From: UBA668 sp038328705
GTDB lineage: Bacteria; Actinomycetota; Acidimicrobiia; Acidimicrobiales; Ilumatobacteraceae
Assembly: GCA_038328705.1 (NCBI GenBank)
Contig: JBBQMG010000139.1
Location: 1-10,483 of the forward strand
DNA length: 10,483 nucleotides
Direction of reading: 5' to 3'
How positions within the stretch are numbered: the first letter of the stretch is position 1; the number at the start of each line of letters is the position of its first letter. A program made the position numbers and the translations under genes. The notes under the pieces are model-generated. The model saw nothing but the letters and a program-made list of their open reading frames with translations, did not search any database and was not told where the DNA came from. Of this stretch, positions 5,019 to 10,483 are shown in pieces.

Positions 5019-5648
5019 ATGCTGATCCCTACCGTCATCGAGACCACGAACCGCGGCGAGCGAGCGTTCGACATCTACTCGCGTCTGCTGGTCAACCGCA
5101 TCGTCTTTCTGGGCACCGCCATCGACGATCAGGTTGCCAATCTAGTCATCGCTCAGCTGCTGCACTTGGAGAGCGAGGATGCCGACAAGGACATCTCGAT
5201 CTACATCAACAGCCCCGGTGGCGACATGACCGGCCTCTTCGCCATCTACGACACAATGCAGTTCATCGCGCCGGACGTCTCTACGATCTGCGTCGGTCAG
5301 GCAGCGTCGGCCGCGGCCGTGCTGCTGGCCGCCGGTGCACCCGGCAAGCGTTTCGCTCTCCCCAACGCGCGGGTGCTGATCCACCAGCCGCACGGCGGTG
5401 CACAGGGCCAGTCGACCGACATGGAGCTGGCGGTCGCGGAGATGGTGGAAATGCGACGCCGCATGGTCGACATTCTCGAGAGCACCACGGCCCAGCCACG
5501 CGAGCGAATCGTCGCCGACATCGATCGCGACTACATCGTTCGTGGCGACCAGGCTGTGGCCTATGGGCTGATCGACCACATCATCGATCGCCGTCAACTG
5601 GCAGCGACCCCACCGGCGCCGAAGGAACTGGACGCCGCCGCGGCCTAG
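5019..5648 (+). CDS. clpP: ATP-dependent Clp protease proteolytic subunit, ClpP2-like
   Basis: A 209-residue serine peptidase of the ClpP family, which forms the barrel that degrades proteins fed by a Clp ATPase. The catalytic triad is complete: S97 in GQAASAAAVLLAAG (93-106), H122 in VLIHQP (119-124) and D171 in DIDRDYI (167-173). RGERAFDIYSRLLVNRIVFL (12-31) is the conserved N-terminal segment, and INSPGG (63-68) precedes the oxyanion strand. A-S-A-A-A after the active serine, in place of A-S-M-G-A, resembles actinobacterial ClpP2. No long propeptide is evident. ATG 5019 is preceded by AAGGAG four bases away. No clpX, tig or second clpP is adjacent, so this is probably an extra or stress-regulated copy; the divergent arsR and its operators suggest it is repressed. 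The fatty-acid genes 34 bp downstream may have their own promoter. Confidence 0.95.
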   Translation: MLIPTVIETTNRGERAFDIYSRLLVNRIVFLGTAIDDQVANLVIAQLLHLESEDADKDISIYINSPGGDMTGLFAIYDTMQFIAPDVSTICVGQAASAAAVLLAAGAPGKRFALPNARVLIHQPHGGAQGQSTDMELAVAEMVEMRRRMVDILESTTAQPRERIVADIDRDYIVRGDQAVAYGLIDHIIDRRQLAATPPAPKELDAAAA

Positions 5649-5668
5649 CCGCATACACGCCGCGACCA

Positions 5669-5676
5669 CTACGGTC
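5669..5676 (+). promoter_or_regulatory. -10-like CTACGGTC box before the acyl-CoA synthetase gene
   Basis: CTACGGTC lies in the 34-bp gap after clpP, and its TACGGT hexamer ends 7 nt before the ATG at 5683. No Shine-Dalgarno sequence is visible. This suggests a leaderless start internal to the apparent clpP operon, so the synthetase may be expressed independently of ArsR control. No clear -35 is present. Confidence 0.5.
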
Positions 5677-5682
5677 CCATCA

Positions 5683-7302
5683 ATGACCGCTGGTTGGAAT
5701 CTTGCCGACATCTGGGAGCGCAACGCCGACCGCTTCCCCGACTCGATCGCGCAGGTTCAGGCAGACCGCTCGTTCACGTGGGCCGAGTTCGATCGGCGCG
5801 CCGACGGAATCGCCCACACGCTCCTTCACGCAGGCGCGCACCAGCAGGACAAGGTCGCGCACTACCTCTACAACTGTCCCGAGTACCTGGAGAGCATGTT
5901 CGGCATGTTCAAGGCAGCGCTGGTGCCGGTGAACACGAACTATCGCTACACCGACGATGAGTTGGCCTACCTGTGGGACAACTCGGACGCGGTGGCGGTC
6001 ATCTTCCACGGCTCGTTCACGCACCGCTGCGAGCACATGCGGGAGCGAGCACCCAAGGTTCACACGTGGATCTGGGTCGACGACGGCACCGAGCCGTGCC
6101 CGGAATGGGCCATCGACTACGAGGTCGCCGCCGCAAGCGCCACCAACACCGGGCGCGTCTCAGGCCCGTGGGGCCGGAGCGCCAACGATCTCTACATTCT
6201 GTTCACCGGCGGCACCACCGGTATGCCCAAGGGTGTGATGTGGCGGCAGGACGACATGGTGGGCAGCCTCGATGCACCCTCCAAGAACCCGCTGCCCACG
6301 CTGCCCGGCTGGGCCGAGTTCGACGCTCGGATGAGCAAGCCCGGCCCACGCAACTTGCCCGCGGCGCCACTGATGCACGGCACCGGAGCGTTCAACGCAA
6401 TGTGGAACCTGGTGCTGGCGGGCTCGGTGGTGACGCTGCCGGGCCGCCACTTCGACCCGGTCGAGCTGCTCGACTCGATTCAGTACCACCGTGTCAACAG
6501 CATCTCCATCGTCGGTGACGCCTTTGCCAAGCCGATCCTGAAGGCACTCGACGCGCAGCCCGACCGGTGGGACATCTCCTCGCTGCGCGTGATCGTCAGC
6601 AGCGGCGTGATCTGGGCCAGCGAAACCAAGCTCGGTCTGTTGCGCCACAATGGGCGGCTGATCATGATCGACAGCCTCGGCAGCAGTGAGGCCATCGGTA
6701 TGGCGTCGAACACCACGACTGCAGAGTCCACCGGCACCACCGCCAAGTTCGCACTGGGGAACAACACCCGAGTACTCACCGAGGACGGCCGAGAAGTGCT
6801 GCCGGGCAGCGGCGAGCGCGGTCGCGTTGCACTGCGCGGCCGCACGCCCATCGGCTACTACAAGGACGAGGCGAAGTCGGCCGACACGTTCGTGGTGCAC
6901 GACGGCGTGCGCTGGAGCATTCCCGGCGACTGGGCCGAGGTGGAGGCTGACGGCACGCTGCGCCTGTACGGCCGCGGCAGCCAGTGCATCAACACCGGCG
7001 GCGAGAAGGTGTACCCCGAGGAAGTCGAGGAGGTACTGAAGCTGCATCCGTCGGTGAACGACGCTGCGGTCGTCGGCGTGCCCGACGAGCGTTTCGGCGA
7101 GGCGATCACCGCGCTGGTCGAACCCCACGAGGGCGGAACCATCGACGAGGCGGCGCTGATCGCGCACGTGCGCACAACCCTGGCTGCGTACAAGTCACCC
7201 AAGCGCATCCTCACCATCGAGACCGTCGGCCGCGCCGCGAACGGCAAACTCGACTACAAAGCCCTCAAGGCCGAAGTCCTCCGCCAACTCGACCTCGCCT
7301 GA
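5683..7302 (+). CDS. Acyl-CoA synthetase (FadD-type, ANL superfamily; FadD19-like)
   Basis: A 539-residue adenylate-forming ligase that activates a carboxylic acid with ATP and CoA to give acyl-CoA, AMP and pyrophosphate. The motifs are in order: LFTGGTTGMPKGVMWRQDD (173-191) is the ATP phosphate-binding A3 loop; DSLGSSE (330-336) is the A5 region; GDWAEVEADGTLRLYGR (415-431) carries D416, which binds the ATP ribose; GSQCINTGGEKVYPEEVEE (432-450) is the A8 hinge; K522 in NGKLDYKAL is the catalytic A10 lysine. The protein is full length. The wording of the A3 and A5 regions recalls mycobacterial FadD19/FadD17, steroid side-chain acyl-CoA ligases, but long-chain or aromatic acids cannot be excluded. 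It precedes a hydroxyacyl-CoA dehydrogenase and an acyl-CoA dehydrogenase, which fits activation at the head of a beta-oxidation route. No signal peptide is seen. Confidence 0.95.
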   Translation: MTAGWNLADIWERNADRFPDSIAQVQADRSFTWAEFDRRADGIAHTLLHAGAHQQDKVAHYLYNCPEYLESMFGMFKAALVPVNTNYRYTDDELAYLWDNSDAVAVIFHGSFTHRCEHMRERAPKVHTWIWVDDGTEPCPEWAIDYEVAAASATNTGRVSGPWGRSANDLYILFTGGTTGMPKGVMWRQDDMVGSLDAPSKNPLPTLPGWAEFDARMSKPGPRNLPAAPLMHGTGAFNAMWNLVLAGSVVTLPGRHFDPVELLDSIQYHRVNSISIVGDAFAKPILKALDAQPDRWDISSLRVIVSSGVIWASETKLGLLRHNGRLIMIDSLGSSEAIGMASNTTTAESTGTTAKFALGNNTRVLTEDGREVLPGSGERGRVALRGRTPIGYYKDEAKSADTFVVHDGVRWSIPGDWAEVEADGTLRLYGRGSQCINTGGEKVYPEEVEEVLKLHPSVNDAAVVGVPDERFGEAITALVEPHEGGTIDEAALIAHVRTTLAAYKSPKRILTIETVGRAANGKLDYKALKAEVLRQLDLA

Positions 7303-7333
7303 GGCCAGTTTCCTGCGCAGCACTCGCTGTCAG

Positions 7334-7339
7334 TAAGTT
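7334..7339 (+). promoter_or_regulatory. -10-like TAAGTT box before the SDR gene
   Basis: TAAGTT ends 7 nt before the ATG at 7347, the same geometry as the CTACGGTC sites. A poor -35 candidate, TTCCTG, lies 18 bp further upstream. The 44-bp gap has no Shine-Dalgarno site and no terminator hairpin. This is the weakest of the leaderless-type boxes in the window. Confidence 0.4.
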
Positions 7340-7346
7340 GCCCGGC

Positions 7347-8249
7347 ATGAGCTCAGACACTCTCGGTTACGACGGCAAGGTAGTCATCATCACGGGCGCC
7401 GGCGGTGGCCTCGGCCGGCAGCACGCGCTGTTGCTGGCCAGCCGCGGCGCGCTGGTCGTCATCAACGACCTCGGCGGTTCCATCGACGGCAGCGGTAGCG
7501 ACAAGGGCGCAGCCGAGCACGTGGTCGACGAGATCAAGGCAGCCGGCGGCGAAGCCGTTGCCGACACCAACTCCGTTGCCACACCCGAGGGTGGTGCCGC
7601 CATCGTGCAAACCGCCATCGACGCCTTCGGCAAGGTCGATGTCGTCATCAACAACGCCGGCATCCTGCGCGACAAGTCGTTCCACAACATGACACCCGAA
7701 CTGCTCGACCCCGTGCTCGACGTGCACCTCAAGGGCGCCTTCTACGTCACCCAGCCGGCATGGGTGGTCATGCGCGAGCAGGGCTGCGGCCGCATCGTCA
7801 GCACCTCCAGCGCCGCTGGCGTGTTCGGCAACTTCGGCCAGACCAACTACGGCGCCGCCAAGATGGGCCTCGTCGGCTTCACCCGCGTGCTCGCCGCGGA
7901 AGGCGCCAAGTACAACATCAAGGCCAACGCCATCGCCCCACTGGCGCTCACCCGCATGACCGAGAACCTGATGGGCGGGGCCTTCGGCGACAAGCTGGCG
8001 CCCGGCCTGGTCTCGCCACTCGTTGCCTACCTCGCTCACGAGGACTGCCCCGTCAACGGTCAGTTGTTCAGCGTTGGTGGCGGCCGCGTGGCACACGTGT
8101 TCATCGCCGAGACGCAGGGCTACTTCAAGGAAGACCTCGCCCTGGAAGACGTGCGCGACAACTGGGCAACCATCACCGACCGCGACGGCTACGCGGTGCC
8201 GGCCAACCTGCCCGAAGAAACGGCGATGTTCCTTCCCTTCTTCAAGTAG
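7347..8249 (+). CDS. SDR-family hydroxyacyl-CoA dehydrogenase (MFE-2/HSD17B4-type)
   Basis: A 300-residue short-chain dehydrogenase. TGAGGGLG (16-23) is the Rossmann dinucleotide-binding motif, NNAG (102-105) is the central strand mark, and S155, Y168 and K172 form the catalytic set (TSSAAG, then YGAAK). The C-terminal extension past about residue 245, including ETQGYFKEDLALEDVRDNWA (255-274), is typical of bacterial stand-alone relatives of the dehydrogenase domain of peroxisomal multifunctional enzyme 2, which oxidise (3R)-3-hydroxyacyl-CoA. No hydratase or SCP2 domain is attached. The frame is open upstream into the synthetase gene, but the SDR fold and the ATG at 7347 set the start. Its place between an acyl-CoA ligase and an acyl-CoA dehydrogenase supports a role in beta-oxidation of an unusual acyl chain. 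A matching (R)-specific hydratase is not seen in the window. Confidence 0.93.
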   Translation: MSSDTLGYDGKVVIITGAGGGLGRQHALLLASRGALVVINDLGGSIDGSGSDKGAAEHVVDEIKAAGGEAVADTNSVATPEGGAAIVQTAIDAFGKVDVVINNAGILRDKSFHNMTPELLDPVLDVHLKGAFYVTQPAWVVMREQGCGRIVSTSSAAGVFGNFGQTNYGAAKMGLVGFTRVLAAEGAKYNIKANAIAPLALTRMTENLMGGAFGDKLAPGLVSPLVAYLAHEDCPVNGQLFSVGGGRVAHVFIAETQGYFKEDLALEDVRDNWATITDRDGYAVPANLPEETAMFLPFFK

Positions 8250-8261
8250 GGCCGACGTCAC

Positions 8262-8269
8262 CTACGGTC
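8262..8269 (+). promoter_or_regulatory. -10-like CTACGGTC box before the second acyl-CoA dehydrogenase gene
   Basis: The third copy of CTACGGTC sits in the 28-bp gap after the SDR gene. Its TACGGT ends 6 nt before a GTG at 8275 and 9 nt before the ATG at 8278. If the transcript is leaderless, the GTG is the better start. No strong ribosome site is visible. Confidence 0.5.
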
Positions 8270-8277
8270 CGCAGGTG

Positions 8278-9387
8278 ATGATCACCGTCGAGCAGTTTCA
8301 GGCCGGTGCACAGCAATGGCTGGCCGACAACAAGGGCGAGGCACCACGCGACTACGGCGCGATCTGCCCGCCCAACCTCGTGCAGCCGGGGCTGGCGTGG
8401 CAGCGACGCATTCACGCGGCCAGGTACGCAGGCATCCACTGGCCAGAACAGTTCGGTGGTCGCGGCCTGACCGCAGAGCACAACGCAGCGTGGCTACTGG
8501 AGTGCGCGCTCGCAGCCGTACCGCCGGTGTTCAACATGGTCGGCATGGTGCTCACCGGTGGCGCACTGCTGCGCTACGGCACTGTCGAGCAGCAGGCGCA
8601 ACACCTCGCCGCGACACTCGCCGGCGAACACGTCTGGTGCCAGCTGTTCAGCGAGCCGGGGGCGGGCAGCGACCTTGGCGGGCTGAGCACCAAAGCCGAG
8701 CGCGACGGCGACAACTTCATCGTCAACGGTCAGAAGGTGTGGTGCAGCGGTGGGCGTTACAGCAACTGGGGCATCCTCATGGCGCGCACCAGCCAGGAGG
8801 CCAAGAAGCACGAGGGCATCTCGTTCTTCCTGTTCCCGATGGACCTGCCCGGTGTCGAGATCCGCCCGCTCCAGCAAATGACCGGCGAGGCCGAATTCGA
8901 CGAGGTCTTCTTCACCGATGTACACCTGCCGGCCGACCACCTCATTGGCCCGCTGCACGGTGGCTGGGGTGTCGGAATGTCGGTGCTCACCAACGAGCGC
9001 GGCCACATCGGCACCGCCGTGATCGGATTGGAGCGTCGCCTGGAAGCGATGGCTCACATGGCTGACAGTCGCGTACTGAACCCCATCGAGCGGCAGCGAC
9101 TGGTCTCATTGCTGGCAACCGGCCAGGCGTACAAGGCGATGGCACAACGCCAGGGGCCACAGGCCAGCACCGCTGCCAGCCTGATGAAGCTGGGCATCAC
9201 CGAGATGATGTTCGCCAGCTCGATGCTGCGCGGCGACCTCGGTGGCGCCGACGCCATGCTGGACGGCGCTGAGGCGTTCGGAATGCTGTCGGCGCCCGGC
9301 GGTCGCATCGCCGGCGGCACCAGCCAGGTGCAGCGCAATATCATCGGAGAGCGGCTCCTTGGTCTGCCCAGGGAACCGAAGGCCTGA
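8278..9387 (+). CDS. Acyl-CoA dehydrogenase (FadE-type), second copy
   Basis: A 369-residue acyl-CoA dehydrogenase from the ATG at 8278; an adjacent in-frame GTG at 8275 would add one residue and better fits the promoter box. Family marks are AGIHWPEQFGGRG (51-63), WCQLFSEPGAGSDLGG (120-135), DGDNFIVNGQKVWCSGG (143-159), candidate base E240 in LTNERGHIG, and GGTSQVQRNIIGERLLGLP (346-364). It is clearly a paralogue of the leftward 407-residue enzyme: they share WCQLFSEPGAGSDL and nearly the same PMDLPGxEIRP and EVFFTDVxLPA segments. Each keeps its own N-E-R glutamate, so each may work as a homo-oligomer and not as half of a FadE28/29-like heteromer, though pairing is not excluded. The role is oxidation of acyl-CoA in the same pathway as the upstream ligase and SDR. 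The lapA-like gene follows after 14 bp. Confidence 0.95.
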   Translation: MITVEQFQAGAQQWLADNKGEAPRDYGAICPPNLVQPGLAWQRRIHAARYAGIHWPEQFGGRGLTAEHNAAWLLECALAAVPPVFNMVGMVLTGGALLRYGTVEQQAQHLAATLAGEHVWCQLFSEPGAGSDLGGLSTKAERDGDNFIVNGQKVWCSGGRYSNWGILMARTSQEAKKHEGISFFLFPMDLPGVEIRPLQQMTGEAEFDEVFFTDVHLPADHLIGPLHGGWGVGMSVLTNERGHIGTAVIGLERRLEAMAHMADSRVLNPIERQRLVSLLATGQAYKAMAQRQGPQASTAASLMKLGITEMMFASSMLRGDLGGADAMLDGAEAFGMLSAPGGRIAGGTSQVQRNIIGERLLGLPREPKA

Positions 9388-9401
9388 GAAAGGGCAACGC
9401 C

Positions 9402-9686
9402 GTGACCATGAGCAACGACAACGATCTTCCTCGCTCGGGAGACAACTCTGCAGCCGGCGGTGCCCGCGGCCCAAGCTTGCCCTTCATCGGCCTGCTCATC
9501 GTCGTTGTTCTCGCGCTGGTCTTCTTCTTGCAGAACAGCGAGCCGGTCTACATCGACCTCCTCGTGTTCGAGAAGCGCACCACCCTGCGTTGGTCCATTC
9601 TCATGGCCATCGTGCTGGGCGTCCTGCTGGATCGCATCTTCACCATCGTGTGGCGGCGCCGTAAGAAGACCAAGCAGAAGAACTGA
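9402..9686 (+). CDS. Small LapA-domain (DUF1049-type) membrane protein
   Basis: A 94-residue protein. Residues 1-25 are polar. Residues 27-43 (PFIGLLIVVVLALVFFL) form the first membrane helix, followed by QNSEPVYIDLLVFEKRTTLR (44-63), which matches the short Q-N-x-x-x-V linker of the LapA domain, and a second helix at about 64-84. The basic tail RRRKKTKQK favours a cytoplasmic C-terminus. In proteobacteria LapA helps control lipopolysaccharide assembly; the role of actinobacterial members is not established. The GTG at 9402 is the likely start because GAAAGGG lies 7 nt upstream; an ATG two codons later (9408) is too far from it. It sits between an acyl-CoA dehydrogenase (14-bp gap) and a hydrolase (2-bp gap), so it is probably co-transcribed, but a link to acyl-CoA metabolism is only inferred. 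Confidence 0.88.
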   Translation: MTMSNDNDLPRSGDNSAAGGARGPSLPFIGLLIVVVLALVFFLQNSEPVYIDLLVFEKRTTLRWSILMAIVLGVLLDRIFTIVWRRRKKTKQKN

Positions 9687-9688
9687 GC

Positions 9689-10483
9689 ATGCGCATACCG
9701 TCAACTGGCGGCGTGCAGATTGCCGTCCACGATCTCGGCGGCACTGGCACGCCATTGCTCATCTCACACGCCACCGGCTTCCACGGTCGCTGCTACATCC
9801 CACTGGCCGACGAGCTGGCCGCGTCATTTCATTCGACAGCGTTCGACTACCGCGGCCATGGTGACACCGCCCGACCCGATGGCGAGGTCGATTGGGAAAG
9901 GTACGGCGACGACGCGGTCGCGATGGCCTCGTGGTTGGTCGAGCAGACCGGTGGGCCGATCGATGCGTTCGGCCACTCGATGGGCGGTGCCTGCCTGCTG
10001 ATGGCCGCGCACCGGGAGCCTGGATTGTTCCGCCGCCTCGTGGTCTTCGAGCCGATCGTCTTCCCGCCCGGTGGAATTGGCGGTACGCCGGCCGACACCG
10101 CCGAAGGTTTCGAGAGCCCGATGGTCATCGGCGCCCGCCGCCGCCGTGCCAGCTTCCAGTCGTACGACGCAGCCATCGCCAATTTCGCCGGCAAGCCACC
10201 GCTGAATGCCTTCACGCCGGAAGCACTGGATGCCTACGTTCGGTACGGCTTTGCGCAAGGCGCAGATGGCGAAATGCACCTCAAATGCCTGCCCGACACC
10301 GAGGCCGGCACGTTCGCCGCCGGGGGCCTGCATCGCACCTGGGATCACCTTTCAACCATCGAGACCGAGGTGCTCGTCATCGCCGGCGTCTTGCAACCAA
10401 TGCAACCCGCAACGGTGGCCGGGCCTGTCGCCGAACGGCTACCGAACGGTCGCTACCTGCAGCGCGACGACCTCGATCACTTC
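9689..10483 (+). CDS. Alpha/beta hydrolase, 3' end cut by the window edge
   Basis: The frame opens with the ATG at 9689, two bases after the lapA-like stop, and runs open to the last base: 265 residues so far. HATGFHGRCY (27-36) is the oxyanion-hole loop after the first core strand, DYRGHGDTARP (53-63) is the D-x-R-G-H-G turn, and GHSMGG (95-100) is the nucleophile elbow with S97. The closing LDHF probably holds the catalytic histidine (H264), so little is missing. The strand normally carrying the acid reads VLVIAGVLQPMQP (228-240) and has no acidic residue. E121 in VVFEPI, after an earlier strand, may take its place, as in the DhaA/LinB haloalkane dehalogenases, although the nucleophile here is serine. 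Esterase, thioesterase or C-C hydrolase roles are all possible. No signal peptide is visible. Confidence 0.9.
   Translation, partial: MRIPSTGGVQIAVHDLGGTGTPLLISHATGFHGRCYIPLADELAASFHSTAFDYRGHGDTARPDGEVDWERYGDDAVAMASWLVEQTGGPIDAFGHSMGGACLLMAAHREPGLFRRLVVFEPIVFPPGGIGGTPADTAEGFESPMVIGARRRRASFQSYDAAIANFAGKPPLNAFTPEALDAYVRYGFAQGADGEMHLKCLPDTEAGTFAAGGLHRTWDHLSTIETEVLVIAGVLQPMQPATVAGPVAERLPNGRYLQRDDLDHF

Noticed and set aside
6160..7167. A 335-codon leftward open frame inside the acyl-CoA synthetase gene, and a similar one at 7353-8261 inside the SDR gene
   Set aside because: Both lie opposite genes with complete catalytic motifs and show no conserved features of their own.
2851..9387. The two FadE-type enzymes as halves of one heteromeric FadE28/FadE29-like dehydrogenase
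   Set aside because: Both keep the catalytic-position glutamate and complete FAD motifs, and they are encoded on opposite strands far apart; heteromers of that kind usually come from adjacent genes with only one catalytic subunit.

Overview
The window is GC-rich bacterial DNA filled with codon-biased, tightly packed genes. Gene content (FadD/FadE-type lipid enzymes, a ClpP2-like protease subunit, GTG starts, apparently leaderless promoters) points to a high-GC actinobacterium. An acidimicrobial lineage of the Ilumatobacter kind is my best guess, but it rests on style and not on a marker gene. I see no rRNA, tRNA, CRISPR array, transposase or integrase.

Layout. The left half is transcribed leftward. 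Reading along that strand: an acyl-CoA dehydrogenase (2851-4074) is coupled by an ATGA overlap to an HsaA-like type-2 acyl-CoA dehydrogenase/flavin monooxygenase (1739-2854). A 184-bp intergenic stretch follows, holding two copies of a 46-bp hairpin-containing repeat. Then come a crotonase-fold protein (775-1554), a nitroreductase (94-771) and perhaps the first codons of another gene (1-38). In the middle, an SRPBCC gene and an ArsR-family regulator gene overlap by GTGA (4182-4912, leftward) and end at a strong hairpin (4133-4171). They diverge from a ClpP gene (5019-5648, rightward). The right half runs rightward: ClpP, a FadD-type acyl-CoA synthetase (5683-7302), an MFE-2-type SDR hydroxyacyl-CoA dehydrogenase (7347-8249), an acyl-CoA dehydrogenase (8278-9387), a two-helix LapA-domain membrane protein (9402-9686) and an alpha/beta hydrolase cut by the window edge (9689 onward).

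How it may work. The synthetase, dehydrogenases, crotonase and SDR supply most steps of a beta-oxidation-like route on CoA thioesters; no thiolase is present. The FadD19-like synthetase and HsaA-like enzyme hint at a bulky or cyclic substrate, but this is inference.

The most interesting parts are regulatory. (1) The clpP/SRPBCC-arsR divergent region has two 18-bp operator-like palindromes. The arms of one form the -35 boxes of both divergent promoters, and the other lies over the predicted clpP transcription start. This suggests an ArsR-type repressor controlling a ClpP subunit. (2) An identical octamer, CTACGGTC, lies 6-7 nt before three start codons, with TANNNT variants before three others. 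This suggests leaderless transcription and internal promoters inside what looks like one operon. (3) The duplicated 46-bp hairpin module looks like a REP-like dispersed element.
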